Source: Tilletiaria anomala UBC 951 (lineage: Eukaryota; Basidiomycota; Exobasidiomycetes; Georgefischeriales; Tilletiariaceae). Taken from it: a stretch of 64,000 nucleotides of DNA. The stretch is taken from the NCBI RefSeq assembly GCF_000711695.1, contig NW_013546973.1:55145-119144 (forward strand), read 5' to 3'. This document shows, piece by piece, positions 1-12,906 of the stretch (its first letter is position 1; each line of letters opens with the position of its first letter). The position numbers were made by a program, and so were the translations under genes. The notes under the pieces were generated by a model. The model did no database searches and was not told where the DNA came from. It saw only the letters and a program-made list of their open reading frames with translations.

Positions 1-1
1 G

Positions 2-2135
2 ACTGCACTCATGGGTTCCTCGGGTGCGGGGAAGACGACGCTGTTGGACGTTCTTGCGGACCGCAAGAATATTGGTGTCATCAAGGGCGACCGTCTGATC
101 GAGGGCAAGAATATCGACACTTCGTTCCAGCGTCAGTGCGGCTACGCGGAGCAGCAGGACATCCACGAGCCGATGTGCTCGGTGCGCGAAGCGCTGCGCT
201 TCAGCGCGTACCTGCGCCAGCCATACCACGTGCCCAAGGAGGAGAAGGACCGGTACGTCGAGGAGATCATTGAGCTGCTCGAGCTGTCGGACCTCGCGGA
301 CGCGATCATTGGCTACCCTGGATTTGGCCTCGGCGTTGGAGACCGCAAGCGCGTGACGATCGGCGTCGAGCTGGCGGCTAAGCCGGAGATGCTGCTGTTC
401 CTGGACGAGCCGACCAGTGGCCTCGACGGGCAGTCGGCGTTTACGATTGTGCGTGTACTCAAGAAGCTGTGCGATGCTGGCCAGACGATTCTGTGCACCA
501 TCCACCAGCCCAGTGCGCTGCTGTTCGAGACGGTGAGTAAGGGGCGCGATGCCTGTGTCCTTTCGGGAGTCAGTCGCTGATAGGTTTGATTTGTTGCTTT
601 TACCGCAGTTTGATCGTCTGCTGCTGCTTGAGCGCGGAGGTCGGACGGTGTACTTCGGGCCGATTGGCAAGGATGGCAAGCAGGTGATCGACTACTTTGC
701 GGCGCGGGGCGCGCAGTGCCCGGCTACGACGAACCCGGCCGAGTACATGTTGGACGCGATCGGCGCGGGGAGCCAGCCGCGGGTCGGGAGCAAGGACTGG
801 GCGGACCACTACCTGGAGTCAGAGTTGTATCAGGAGAACCTGCGGCGGATCGACGAGATCAACGCTGCAGGGCGCGGCAAGCCAACGCCGGAGGACCGGC
901 GGACGGAGTACGCGACGCCGTGGATGGTCCAGTTCAAGGTCGTGCTGGATCGGACAATGCTGTCAACGTGGCGCCAACCAGCGTATCAGTACACACGTGT
1001 GTTCCAACACCTGATGTTTGCGCTCCTGACCGGCCTGCTATTCCTTCAGCTCGGCGACAATCTCAGCTCGCTGCAGTACCGCGTCTTTGTCATCTTCATG
1101 CTCGCAATCATTCCCGCCATCATCCTCGCACAGATTATGCCCTTCTGGATCACCAACCGGTCCGTCTGGATCCGCGAGGAGACGAGCAAGACGTTCTCAG
1201 GTGCGCCCTCGCTCTCTTTTCACGTGCCGTGCTCTACACGTAACAATGATTGGGATGCTGACCGGTCTATCTCTCTCTTGTGTGCGACGGATGACAGGCA
1301 CGGTGTTTGCAGTGACGCAGATCATCAGCGAGCTGCCGTACGCGCTGGTGTGCTCGGTTATCTTTTTTGTGCTACTCTACTATCTGACAGGCTTTAACAC
1401 GTCGTCAGACCGTGCGGCCTACTTCTTTATCATGGTCTTCATCGTCGAGTGAGTCGACCCCTGCAGACAGCCTGGCGTGTGTGACTTGGCTGCCCTTTAC
1501 TGACTACGAGGGGTGTGGATATGTTGTGCGATCAACAGGCTGTGGGCAATCACGACAGGCAGTGCGGTCGCGTCGTTCAGCAAGAGCATCTACTTTAGCA
1601 CGCTGTTTGTGCCGTTCATCATCGTGATCCTGACACTAACGTGCGGCGTGCTGAGCCCACCGCAGGCGATGTCGAACTCGCTGTACTCAAAGTTCTTCTA
1701 CAACCTCAACCCAATGCGCTTTGCAATCAGCCCGCTGATCGCGAACGAGTTCCACGGGCTGCAGTTGCGCTGCAGCGCGAGCGAGCTGATCCCGTTCACG
1801 CCACCAGCAGGGCAGACGTGTGCGCAGTGGGCGGCGCCGTACATTGCCATGGCGGGAGGCTACCTGCAGCAGCCGGACGCGCGAGACGTGTGCCGCTACT
1901 GCACCTTCTCCAGCGGTGACGAGTTCATGGTGCCATTTGGGATTCATTTCAGCGAGCGCGGCCGGGACGCGGGCATCATGATCGCGTTCATCGCTTTCAA
2001 CACTGTCGTCACGATGCTGTGCACCAAGTACCTGCGTGAGTGCGGTGGCTTCCGCTGGTAGTGCCCGAGACGGGCATGGCTTGCTGACTGACTCCCTCTA
2101 CTTTCTATGCACAAAAAGGCTTCTCGAACCGCTGA
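2..2135 (+). CDS. PDR-type (ABCG) multidrug ABC transporter, C-terminal half, 5'-truncated by window edge
   Basis: Plasma-membrane drug/lipid efflux pump of the fungal pleiotropic drug resistance family; only the second half-transporter is in the window (595 residues seen of about 1,450 usual). Exons 2-532, 609-1200, 1298-1448, 1539-2035, 2119-2135, all joining in frame with GT-AG introns. The second nucleotide-binding domain starts at once with Walker A (GSSGAGKTT), then a signature loop ([10 protein letters not shown]) and Walker B ([13 protein letters not shown]). A TETSKTF-like connector precedes TM helices from about residue 310 on, and the large Cys-containing extracellular loop before the last helix is present (residues 480-560). 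The usual LNVEQRKR signature is changed to LGVGDRKR. The last coding exon is only 17 nt, ending FSNR-stop. The N-terminal half must lie upstream of base 1. Identity as PDR family is firm; substrate is unknown. Confidence 0.93.
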
Positions 2136-3051
2136 ACATGTTGACGAGCCCAGGCATGGTTGCGTGCCAATGCCCGGCGCGCCCCGCCCCGGCCCCGCAG
2201 GGGTGGAGAAGGGTCCGGGCTCTGTTGCTGGTCACCATCACTACGTGCACCACATCACACCACGATACATACACGCGTTTCCGCGCCATCCTACGCGACA
2301 CCCCTTTGAATAAAAGGACCATCTGGTACCGACTCGCATTGTGTTTTGTTGCGCTGCTTGCATGTATACTTGGCGCGCTCTTGTTTGACATGTAGAAGAC
2401 CGGTTTCTGTCTCGTGCAATCCATATCCAGGTTACGATCCAATGCAAATGCAAAGCGCTCGCTGTTAGTGCGCGTGTGCCAAGCAATATATATCTATCTA
2501 TTTATATAAATAGATAGATAGTCGGGCTGGCGGCACCCACGCGCGGACACGGCCAGCGAGCCACTCACTACATAAATGCATATATCCATGCATTCATGTA
2601 TAAATAAATAAATCCATTGATATATAATGCATATAAAATATATATATACATGGACTGCTCAGCGTGGGAAAGTTTATATGTGCCTGCTCCCTGCGGTTTG
2701 GAACCGATGGGCAATAGCCCACGAGCACAGGTCACAGGTGCGCTGGCACTGGGCCGCAGGGGCGGAACACCTTGCAGCTGTCTCTGCTGCGCTCCCACCC
2801 GCGGCTGCACTCGGCCACTGAATGACTGCGATAAACAGATTAGACAGGCATAGATAGCCGATAGGCCATGCCGAGTGGAGTCACTGCGTGGATAGTATAT
2901 ACTGGCTGTATCTTGTTCTCTCATCCTTCCTACAACCTCGCACCACCCTCTCCTCAGCCAGCCAGCCAGCGCCCTGCCGTCAGAGCGTGCCCACCTCCCC
3001 CGCCACCGCACTTGTGCTTCCTACTTGTTCCACCCCCCGCCTCGCCCCGCC
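2136..3051. other. Intergenic region with AT microsatellites and a perfect palindrome
   Basis: Holds the 3' flank of the ABC transporter and the promoter/5' UTR of the amine oxidase. TATC/ATAG repeats form a palindrome at 2491-2520, and AT-rich repeats (ATGCAT, AATAAATA, TATATATA) run through about 2570-2655. The 100 bp before 3052 are C-rich, like many fungal 5' leaders. No credible gene is seen. Confidence 0.7.
2491..2520. repeat. Perfect 30-nt palindrome made of TATC tetranucleotides
   Basis: Arms TATCTATCTATTTA (2491-2504) and its exact reverse complement (2507-2520) are separated by a 2-nt TA centre. It lies about 360 nt after the transporter stop codon. It may be simple-repeat expansion rather than a functional hairpin. 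Confidence 0.8.
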
Positions 3052-5612
3052 ATGGGCCCCGTCGCCACCACCATTCCAGCCGCTACGGCCATAAGCAACG
3101 AGCCCCTCCCGGTGCCAGTGGCCAAGGCCCCGCTCGCCTCGCACCCGCTCGACCCGCCCTCCGCGGCAGAGCTCGCGGCAGCGACCGCGGCTGTGCGCGC
3201 CTATCTGGCCAGCAGCGAGCACCAGCATGAAAGCGTCCCTGCCGCCACACTCAAATTCTGCTCGGTCATGCTCAAGGAACCCCCCAAGGCCAACGTCATT
3301 GAGGCCCTCCGTTGGCCCGGCGGCGCAGCCACTCAGTCTGACGGCTCCGGCGTCCCCCGCCAGCTCGAGGTGCACGCCATCGACACGCAGCCCGGTGCCC
3401 CAGGCGGCGGCCAGGCCTGGGAGCTCGTCGTTGCGCTCCCCACCGCAAAGGTCGTCTCGGCGCACAAGCTGCCCGCTGGCGTGCAGCCGGGTCTGACACC
3501 TGAGGAGCTGTGCAGCGCAGAGCAGCACGTGCGCAGGCACCCCGCTGTCATTGCAGCTGCCGCCGCCGTCGGCGTCGCGCCCGAGCAGATCTACGCAGAC
3601 GGCTGGTCCATTGGCTGGGACGAGCGCTGGCCCGGCCGCCGCCTGCAGCAGGCCCTCCTGTTTGCGCGCTTCGACGGCCCGCACGAGAACTTGTACGCGC
3701 ACCCGATGGACTTTTTCCCCGTGCTTGACGTCAACACCGGTGAAGTGCTCGCGATCGATTACACGCCCCACCGCATCCTCGGCCCCCACAAGGACCAGAC
3801 AACCGCACAGAACGGCTCCACCGCTCCGCCCGCCACGGGGAGCTTCGACGCACCGGACCCCGCGACGCGCCCACGCTTCCCACCGCCCCGCGCCCAGCAC
3901 GAGTACCTCCCCGAAACGGTCACAGCGGTCAATCCTGCGCCCGCTCCTGCAGGCACCGAGCAAAAGCAAGAACAGGCATTGCACGGGCCCGAGCGCCTGC
4001 GCTTCCGCGCGGACCTCAAGCCGCTGCACGTTGTGCAGCCCGACGGGGTATCATTCGTCCGGCGCGGCAACCTGCTCACGTGGCAAAAGTGGAAGCTCCA
4101 CGTCGGCTTCCATCCACGCGAGGGCCTCGTGCTCAGCACCATCTCGTACCGCGACACGGACGACGGCGATGCAGAGCGCCCGTTGTTCTACCGAATCAGC
4201 ATCAGCGAGATGGTCGTCCCGTACGGCCAACCAGACTTTCCGCACTACAAAAAGTGAGCCCGCCCTAGCGCCATGCGATGACACTTTTTTTTTGCTTTTT
4301 TCCCTCTTACCACTTGCTCCCCATGGCCGCACAGGTTCGCGTTCGATGTGGGCGAGTACGGCCTCGGCTATCTCGCCAACTCGCTCGACCTCGGCTGTGA
4401 CTGCCTCGGCTCAATCGAATATATGGATGGTGTAGTCGCACAGCATGACGGTGCGTCTTTGTTGCGCCACCCATGATAGGGCTCCGGCGTCTGACTTTCT
4501 CTCCATCCCACGCTGCCCCGCCCCTCCGTTCCGTTTCGCTCGGCAGGCACGCCACTGACGATCAAGAACGCAATCTGCATCCACGAAGAGGACGCCGGTC
4601 TGGGCTGGAAGCACACCGACTTCCGCGTTGGCGGTAAGACGGCCGTTGTGCGCAACCGCAAACTGATCATCTCAAGCGTCTACACGGTGGCTAACTACGA
4701 GTACCGCGTTGCATTCTTGCTCGGCCTCGACGGGACGCTCGAGTGCGAGATTGGCCTGACGGGTATCCTCAACGTGACGCTGCTTGCGCCTGGCGAGAAG
4801 CCGACGTACGCGACCGAGGTCGCGCCGCAGATTGCTGCGCACATCCACCAGCACCTATTCAGCGTGCGCATCGACCCGCACATTGACGGCCCGCGCAACA
4901 GCGTGGTTGAGCAGACAATCGAACCGTCGCCGCACGCGACGGGCAGTGCGCAGAACTGGGCCGGCAATGCATTCGACGCGCACCGCCGCACGCTCCGCAC
5001 CGCCGGCGAGGCCGTGCGTGACGCGCACACCGACAGCGAGCGCAGCTGGATCTTTGTCAATGAGAACAGGACGCATTATGCCAGCGGCAAGCCTGTCGGC
5101 TACAAGCTCATGACGACCAACCAGCCGCGGTTGTACGCCAAGCCTGACTCGATCGTCGCCAAACGCGCGCCCTTTGCTACGCACCACTTTTGGACAGTCC
5201 GTGAGTACGCAGGCCCGACCCTCTCCGCGTCCAGCGGCGCACTACTGTGACCCGTGTTTGACGGCGATGGTACTGACACGCTCACTCGTGCGCGACAGCG
5301 TACGCCGACGACCGCAAGTACCCGGCCGGCAAGCACTGCGTGCAGACGCTCGCGACACCGTCCGACTCGATCCTCGGTTGGGTCGGTGATGGAAGCGCTT
5401 CGATCGAGAACACGGACATTGTTTCGTTCGCCACCGTTGGCATCACGCATGTCGTCCGCCCCGAAGACGGGCCGGTCATGCCAGCCGAGCACGTGCGCCT
5501 TGCGCTCAAGCCAACCAGCTTTTTCCGCCGCAATCCCATGCTCGACGTGCCCGCCATCAAGGACAAGAAGAGCGTGCACGCCGCCGCCTCCGCTGCGAAA
5601 TGCTGCTTGTAG
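3052..5612 (+). CDS. Copper amine oxidase (topaquinone-type primary amine oxidase)
   Basis: Oxidatively deaminates primary amines (e.g. methylamine, phenethylamine) to aldehyde, ammonia and hydrogen peroxide, supplying nitrogen; fungal members are often peroxisomal. Exons 3052-4253, 4335-4450, 4547-5200, 5299-5612 give 761 residues, a normal family length. The start ATG at 3052 has a strong GCCATGG context. Family marks in order: HPLDP near residue 24; [13 protein letters not shown] (about 188); the mature-body sequence [37 protein letters not shown]; the cofactor motif NYEY, whose first Tyr (codon 4696-4698, about residue 490) is the topaquinone precursor; HQH and a third His in ITHVVRPED as copper ligands. 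The C-terminus is KCCL, so no SKL-type peroxisomal signal is evident and location is uncertain. It sits next to an ABC efflux gene on the same strand, but nothing shows shared regulation. Confidence 0.96.
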
Positions 5613-6599
5613 ATGGCGACGCACGCCGCGCGCGTCTTTTTGTACTAGCGCCCGCGCGCCTGAGAGGCTCGCATCTCTCCTAGCTTCGCTTCGCGCCACG
5701 CTTGCCACTATTTCCTTCTCGCGGATGAGGGGACGGATGGATGATTGTACTGTACCATGATTTCTCCGCTTGCGTGACAGTGTGGTCGCAATGATGGGTG
5801 GCTGGCACAGGCTGGGTCGTCCGAGAGAGTGCAACGTCTCTCTTGCTATTGTTGATGGCAAGCGTGAGAGCCGTAGCAGCGACGAGGCATAGAATGTGCC
5901 TGAACACCCGGTAACCCTCATTGTCACCAATCACGCGTCCAAACTGTCGGCGCCAGCTAGATCTAATGAGAATCTACCGGAAACTATGCTGTCTTCCCCG
6001 GAAAATGGACACCAAACACCCTCAACGCGCCGCACAACCAACGATGACTTGTCGACGACGCTGTCCCTGAACTCGTGCAGGAGGGTATTTATATATATTT
6101 ATATGTGTCTGTGTGATGAGTGCGAGGTAGGCATACCCTGGCGACAACAGACTTATCAGAGGTGACCGTGCGCGTGCTGCTGGGCTTGGGTGCTTTTGAC
6201 CGAAGCATCCAGCAAGAGTACCGGAGAGGGCACGCTTCCCCTTTCGACCCTTGGTCCGCTTCACCGTACTCGCATCAACAACCTGGCACCTCCTGTTCGC
6301 GGGCAGCCAGCCCGACTGCTATTGGTGGTATTTAGATTAACGCAGTATCGGTGCTTCACGTTGCATGCTGCATGGGTGGGACGCACCACATACTCCGCGG
6401 CATCTTGTCATTGCCATTGTCGCGAGCGACTTAATTCGGCCTCGGCTCGAGCCGTGTCCATGGTTGGGTATAGCACTCCCTGCTGCATGTGCCGGCATTT
6501 ATTGCGCTCGTGCTCTCGGATCGATAGACCCTGCCCGCACCACCATCCCTTCGGTAGACTTCAACAGTTGGAGGGAAACAGGGCGCAACCTTGCACAGC
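5613..6599. other. Intergenic region, no gene seen
   Basis: 3' flank of the amine oxidase and promoter region of the lipase. A TATTTATATATATTTATATG stretch lies at about 6087-6106. Open frames here are short and show no recognisable domain. Confidence 0.6.
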
Positions 6600-9500
6600 A
6601 TGTCGCGCGGATCCGAGCCTTCAACGCCGGCGTCTAGCTTCAAGATCTTTTCGCAGTCGCGCATCGCGCCGCAAGGGCAAACGCAGGGACACGGCTTGCA
6701 AGTCATCAGCCCTGCACTGACGCGCGAAGACTCGGTCGGCGCCGATACTATCCGAGGTGTATCGATCGACACGGATAGCGGGGACGGACGCGAAAGTTCA
6801 GAAGAGGTCAAGAAAAGCGGGTCGGCTGGGGAAGCTGCAGCCGACGCCATCGTTGCCGTTGTTCCTGCTGGCAAGCGGCCTGGTGCTCCTGCCAGCTCAG
6901 CCATGGAATATGCCGTGTCTCACCTGGGCACGACCGCCACTAGCCAAGCGTTGATCAAGTTTGCCGCTGGGTCCAGTGAGTGTTTCTGGTTCGAAACGCC
7001 AGGCTACCAACGCTAGACTGACCTTTCCCATCATCGGCCGACAGCACTCCTCCCCCAAAATATCGCATCTATCATCACATCGCTCTCGCTTCTTGCGCGC
7101 GTCTCGCTGCGCTCGACGGCCTTCTTTGCCGAGGTGATCCTCGAAGCCGCCAAGTTCAGCACGTCCACCAGCCTTGGCTTGACGCGGCGCGTGCTCATCT
7201 CGGCCATCGGGAGCGCACGCGCCCTGCACGATACGCTCAACCCCGATGGCAATTGCGCCTGGGATGCTAGAGCAGCCGGGGTCGGTGCGGTATCAAGCTC
7301 GTCGACTGCCTCCCGCATCTCCGCCATGCGCAACCAGCACGACGGCTTCCTTGCGGTCCTAGACAAGTACACGGCCGTGGGCATCTACGTCATTCACCAC
7401 ACCTTCACCATGGCTGAGCTCTTCGCAATGTCCGGCTTCTATCTCGTTGACACGTCCATCAAGGCCGGCATCTCTGCCGCTGACGAGTCGGTTCGCATGA
7501 TCGACGGCATCTTTGGCTCCAACGAGACGTCGCGCGCGCTCTCAAGTTTCATCGCCCTCGTCCGCAGAGAGCTGAGCCATGGCGACAACAGCGGCTGCAG
7601 CGCCGGCGACAGCAAGATCGCAGGCGCCAAGGCCCTTGCCAACCTCACCAAGGCGTTCACTGCGTTCGCCGTCCTGCAGAACGCTACTTACAAGCGCACG
7701 GCGCAGACACACAAGATGCAGGTCCTCTACGACTGCACCGTCCTCGGCGAGGTCGAGTCGAACAGCTGGCGCTCGATGATCGTTGGTCCGGGTAACTTTG
7801 TTAAGAAGTCGACAGCGGCAGCGGCCGCGGTGGCCATCGCCCCTCCTCCGCGCAGCAGCTCGCAGGGGGTTGCACCCGCGCCGGTCATGTCTTCCGCCCT
7901 CTCTCCCCCAGCTACGATGCGCACCTCGCGCTCGCTCGCAATCGCCGACCCGGCAGGAGCAGTCGCAGGTTCGCTACATGCGTCGCGTTCGCACTATGGT
8001 GGCAATGCGCTCTGTCTCACTGATGTCGGCTCTGACGCGCGCTATGAGGTGGAAGACTTTGACGAGAACAACGACCAGCGGCCGTCGGCTTCTTCTAGCT
8101 CAGTCTTGCCTGTGTCGTCGGATCGTGAAGGAGGCAATATCGTCAAGGATCTCAACTACCTCATCGGCTCCGATGGTGAGGAGGAGCAGGACCTGCTAAG
8201 CAATAACAGAAGGCGATGGGACCAGCAAAACACCCAGCATGGCTCCTTTCCTTCATCTACTCCTGTCATCAGGAGGACGATCCGACGACGAGATCCTGAG
8301 CATGGGACCATTGAGACAGTCTACGAAGAAGTCACCGAGACGACAGAGACAATTGAGACAACGACCATATCTGGTGCGCATGCAGGCAGTTCGAGCGTCA
8401 AAACGGCGCAGCTGCCCAATCCTTTCTCCCCGCTGATTCCGGCGCGGGAAAAATCGAAAGGCCAGTCGCTACCCCTTGCTCCGTCCAGCCCGCATTCGCA
8501 GCAGTCCGATGATGTCTGGACCGAGATCGCCCCTGCGTCCACGCGCGCTAGCGCCGAGAGCACGGATGACGAGATGATGGTCGAGCGCGAACTGATAGCC
8601 GAAAACATTCCGCAGGCGCCCAACGGCCGGCCTGCGCAGTCCATCGGAAGCCTGGCGCGCCGGCAGGCGCTCGATCGGCCTGAAGAAAGCAAGGCGCGCA
8701 TGCAGGTCGTGCTAAGGACCATCACGCGCAAGCTAGTCCAGAAGCGCAAGGTCGTCCGCAGGACGCAGGACACTCGAGGCAACACGCTCACATCTACGCG
8801 CGAGAGTCAGAATGTGGAGAATGATGTCTTTTCAGAAAGCACTCCCTCTGAAGCAGAGTCGTTGCCATCCAAGCTGCGCCAGCCTCAATGGGCGGCCCGC
8901 TTTACCGCCACTGGCGACTCTCCAGAGAGCGCAAAGAGTCGCAAGAGCACTAACAGCAGCGGCAGCTTTGGTGATGGAGGACGCGGAGGAAAAGGAGTGA
9001 CGAGTGCGGACGACAGATTGAAATCCAAATCTCGCGCTGCCTTGCAGAGCCTCTTTTCTAGGTCTACTATTCCCAAGCCTGGAGCAGGAGCAGCACCCCG
9101 ACAGGTGCAGATGGTGGACATGGCATCCTCACGCACGCCAACGCCACCAAGCTCACCGCCGTCGATCGCCATGTCCCCACCAACTCCCGACAAGGCCATT
9201 GCGTTGCCGCATGTCGCCTCGCCCGAAACCACGCCCAAGTCGCGCTTTGCACTCAATCGGCGCAAGAAAGAAGAAGAAGACGGGGACCAACAGCAGCAAA
9301 TCACGCCAAAGCTTTTCAAACGCCGTTCCCGTCAGCCGTCCATCACGAGCATACGGTCCTTTGCGTCCACTCGGAAAGAGACCCACACGACCACCAACAC
9401 GGCTTCAGCGCAGGTGGAAATGTATTCGCGCGGTCAGTTCCCACAGCAGCACTTTGTTACGAACCTGCACACCTTTATGCGCCATTCATCCGCTGCATAC

Positions 9501-11072
9501 GGGCAGAACTTTATGCGCATCTTTGGCATCGGACGCTCTGCAGAGTACCTGTTCGCCGACACGCAGAAGCATCATTCGAATATCTGGGCATACGCGCATC
9601 ATGTTGGTATTCCTGTCGACAATATCCTGCTCAGCAGCTATACCGAGGGGGAGACTTCCTTCCATTCCGAGAGTAAGTTTGCACGCGTATAGCGTGAATT
9701 CCAGGCGCGAACGCTGACTTTGTGATACTGCGATCATAGAGATGTCGCCTATTGTCAACTACATCAGTGTCGATGACGATGCAAAGGCGGTCATTTTGAC
9801 GTGCCGCGGTACTCTCGGTCTCAGCGACGTTCTGACCGATCTTACCTGTGAATACGAAGAGATTGCCGTCGAAGGCCGGCATCCGTATGGTATCTACCAG
9901 GTGCATTCAGGCATGTGGGCCTCAGCTATTAGGTTGAAGGATACCAAGAGTACTATTCATCAGACACTAAAGCAGGCGCTCGAGAGCAGACCTGGGTACG
10001 GGCTCGTGCTGACTGGGCACTCGCTCGGAGGAGGAGTGGCAGCAATGCTCGCGATCATGTGGAGCTCTCCAGCGGCTATCTTTCAGCAACAGACGCTCGA
10101 TGGACGACCCTCTGTCGTTCACCCACCCCTGTTCACTCCCTTTGTCACTTCATTCGCATCAGGCCTACCGGCCGGCAGGCCTATTCATGCGTACGCGTAC
10201 GGCGTGCCGGCGAGCGCAAGCCTCGACCTCAGCAAATACTGCTCGGGTCTGGTGACCAGCCTGGTCCATGGGCATGACCTTGTGCCATCGCTGTCGCTTG
10301 GCACGCTGCGGGACATGCGCAATGTCGCGGAGAGCCTCTCGGACCAGCGAGAGAGCAAAATGGCTCAAGAGATCGTAGGTGCTGTCGTTGGTCTCTACCA
10401 GCGAAAGCGCAAGGCTGCGGGAAATGAGGCCAGAGTCCCAGCTGGAGATTTGATCGATATCAACTTCCCGCGCCCGTCCGAACCACCTGCGCAAGAGCGC
10501 GAGCAGGTGTTCGAGCACGCGGAGATCATGCAAGGGCACACACGTAACCGTGCTCTGGATTCAGGTTATCAGGATCCCGTCCTGAAGGAACACCCTCTTT
10601 CGCCACCGCTGGCCGGCGGCAAACAGGGAACTGCGGAGGCGGAGAACGACACGAAGGATTGGCTCTGGAGTTTGATCAAAACGATGCGCGCATCCATGGG
10701 AGAGACGAAGCTCTACCCACCTGGAGATGTCTTTTGCATCGAGTCCTTCACGGTCTATGTCACGCCTCGAACAACACGGCAGAACACGAGCATGGCAGGC
10801 ATGCAGGAGGACAGACAGGCCAGCAGCCGCGGCGAAGCGCATCGAGTGCTACTTAGAGCCTGTCCTGATGTGGAGAAGCGCTTTTCCGAGCCTATCTTTG
10901 CACGCTCAATGCTGCGCGATCATATTCCAACGAATTGTGAGTGCCTTCTTTGGAACCTTGCGTGGTATGCAACGAACATGTGATCAACCCTCAAAGTAAT
11001 TTCCTTTCAGACGAGTTATGCACACAGCTCCTTTATGAGAGCGTAGTCACCGAAAGTGAGCGACAGAGCTGA
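6600..11072 (+). CDS. Large class-3 (sn1-DAG-type) lipase with long disordered insertion
   Basis: Predicted serine hydrolase acting on di/triacylglycerols or phospholipids. Exons 6600-6975, 7045-9672, 9740-10936, 11011-11072 code for 1,420 residues. An N-terminal conserved hydrophobic/helical region (about residues 100-330) precedes a very long Ser/Thr/Arg-rich low-complexity stretch (about 377-917). The alpha/beta-hydrolase core follows: HSGMWASA, nucleophile elbow GHSLGGG (Ser about 1096), GHDLVPS (Asp about 1181) and RDHIPTNYE with the likely catalytic His (about 1396) just before the C-terminus. The order Ser-Asp-His and the DHxPxxYE ending are typical of fungal class-3 and diacylglycerol lipases. 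The first ATG in frame with good context (CAGCATGTCG) was chosen. There is no signal peptide, so it is likely intracellular and membrane-associated through the N-terminal helices. Substrate is unproven. Confidence 0.88.
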
Positions 11073-11248
11073 TTCGATTCAAATTTTCAAGCATTAGCCC
11101 TTTGTCTATTCCCTAAATACACATCATTCAGCATCCATTCTTTCTTCACTACCCGGAAGGATTTTTATTGCATGCAATGGCCCCATCGCAAATGTATTTT
11201 AAAGGTAATGATCACATTGTGAATCATCAGGAAAAAGGCAGCGAATTG

Positions 11249-12297
11249 TCATGACTGCGACGACCAAACTTTGAGCACGCCGTCAGCAGACGCAGTGAGC
11301 ACATCCACATCCCCCTGCGCTGGGCTCTCCTCTGTCCAAAGCACTGCCTTTGCATGGGCCTTGTGTGCGGCACCGCCGTTAAGAGGAACGGCACCGATAG
11401 GTGTCTGCTTGCCTGAAAGCACATCCCAAGCGCACAAGCGACCACCCTCGTCGCCTGAGATAACCACTGCTTCCGACGCGGCAAAGGAAGAGTGGCAGCG
11501 GTAGGCAGTATTACCGTGCCCAGCAAAAGACTGGAGGAGCGACCCGTCGGACATGTCCAGCAGCCTGTGTGTGCTGTCCAGAGTCGAAGCTAGAATGCTG
11601 GCATTGTTTGTGGAGAGGGAAAGTGATACGACGGGATCTGCGAGCGTATGGAATAGATAGAATGACACATCAGATTTCCATAGGGGCTGAAGAGCAATGC
11701 GAGCAGACACCCACGATCAATGACGTCTGTTCGCAGTTGACCCTCCCTCAGATCATAGGTTCTGACGCAGCCATCCACGGAACCAGAGCACACGGCGTCC
11801 CCAGAAACGCTGATGCACATGATGGCATCTTTTGCTTCTTTTAGTTCCATGACTGGCTTCCAGGCACCATGCGCTCGAAGGTCGTAGAACCTAACTGCTG
11901 CGTCGAACCCTCCAGCGACGACGACGCTGCCGTCTGGGTGCAAGCCCGCGAAGCGCACATCGTTGATCTTGCCCACGTGCGCCGAAAAGCGGCGAAGCAC
12001 AGTGCCTGTCGCAACGTCCCAGATGAAGACAGCCTTGTCACTGCCTCCGCTAACGAACCGCGAGTTGTCAGCGGATATGTCGAGCGCAAGGACCTCGCGT
12101 GAGTGCGCAGAGTATGTTTGGATCGGCGAGCCGTCTGGCGAGGGGCCGGTCTTTGCGTTCCAAAGCTTCACCAGGCGATCCTGCCCGCCGCTGAGGATAT
12201 ACTTGCCAAATGAGTTGAAGCGGGCCACATGAATCGGGCCCGTGTGCGCTTTGCTAAAGACGTGTCGCTCGTTACGAGGTAGCTGCGGAGGAACCAT
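11249..12297 (-). CDS. WDR83: WD40-repeat protein, WDR83/MORG1 family
   Basis: Beta-propeller scaffold; the animal orthologue organises MAPK modules and is also found in spliceosomes. Exons 12297-11715 and 11637-11249 (one 77-nt intron, donor GTGGGT) give 323 residues, matching the roughly 315-residue family. WD repeats begin HTGPIHVARFNSFGKYILSG and continue with SREVLALDIS, GKINDVRF and AIMCISVSG. The diagnostic WDR83 segment LDSTHRLLD follows the intron, and the protein ends in LKVWSSQS. Its stop lies 176 nt from the lipase stop (tail to tail), and it shares a 609-bp divergent promoter with RAD18. The orthology call rests on whole-protein resemblance. Confidence 0.85.
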
Positions 12298-12906
12298 CGC
12301 TTAGCGCGCCTGCCCTGCCTATGGCATTTCGAAGAGGCGACGTCTGCGCGCCAGCGCTGACACTCGCACTGATCACGGCTCTTCCACCGCTGATTGGCTG
12401 CGAGATGCAAACTACTCAGATTTCGAATGGACACATGGGGGGGCATGGGGCTGCAGATAACGTGAATGAGTCAGATTTGCCGAGAAGAAGGCTCGATCAG
12501 TTGACCAGCCGAGGATGGCGTCGACGTGTTATAGACAATCAGACTGATGTTCCTTTTTAGGGTTAGTGACTGGCAAGCTGCAAAAATAAGCCAATGCACG
12601 TCGCGTTGCTTTAGATTGGCCTCGCGTCAAAAAAGTCGAGTCGGTTGAGTCCTGTAATGGTCTCCCCACTCATACTCAAAGACTCTGACTACGCCGGTCG
12701 AGTCCTCTGAATCTACCCTGATGCGCCTTGGGTTAGCTGGACGAGGATTTGGTGGACTTGCCTCACCAGCGCAAGAAGCAGATACAACTGCTATTTTCTA
12801 AAATTCACCGACCGACGAGACGTCCATCCTCTCCTTGCTACAAGGAGGCGGTCGCGTGAAAGGTGAACGTGGAAGGCTCGACAGTGTAGCCGACGCAGTA
12901 CGCACG
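12298..12906. promoter_or_regulatory. Divergent promoter between WDR83-like gene and RAD18
   Basis: 609 bp separate the two start codons, which point away from each other. No ACGCGT box or other confident motif was found by eye, and no gene is visible inside. Confidence 0.6.

Noticed and set aside
2561-2660. Possible transposon end suggested by ATGCAT/TATATA repeats
   Set aside because: No terminal inverted repeats, target-site duplication or transposase coding found nearby; simple AT-rich repeat is enough.
2980-4029. 349-codon minus-strand frame across the amine oxidase
   Set aside because: Lies wholly opposite the conserved copper amine oxidase exon; Gly/Arg-rich translation is a by-product of GC-rich codons.
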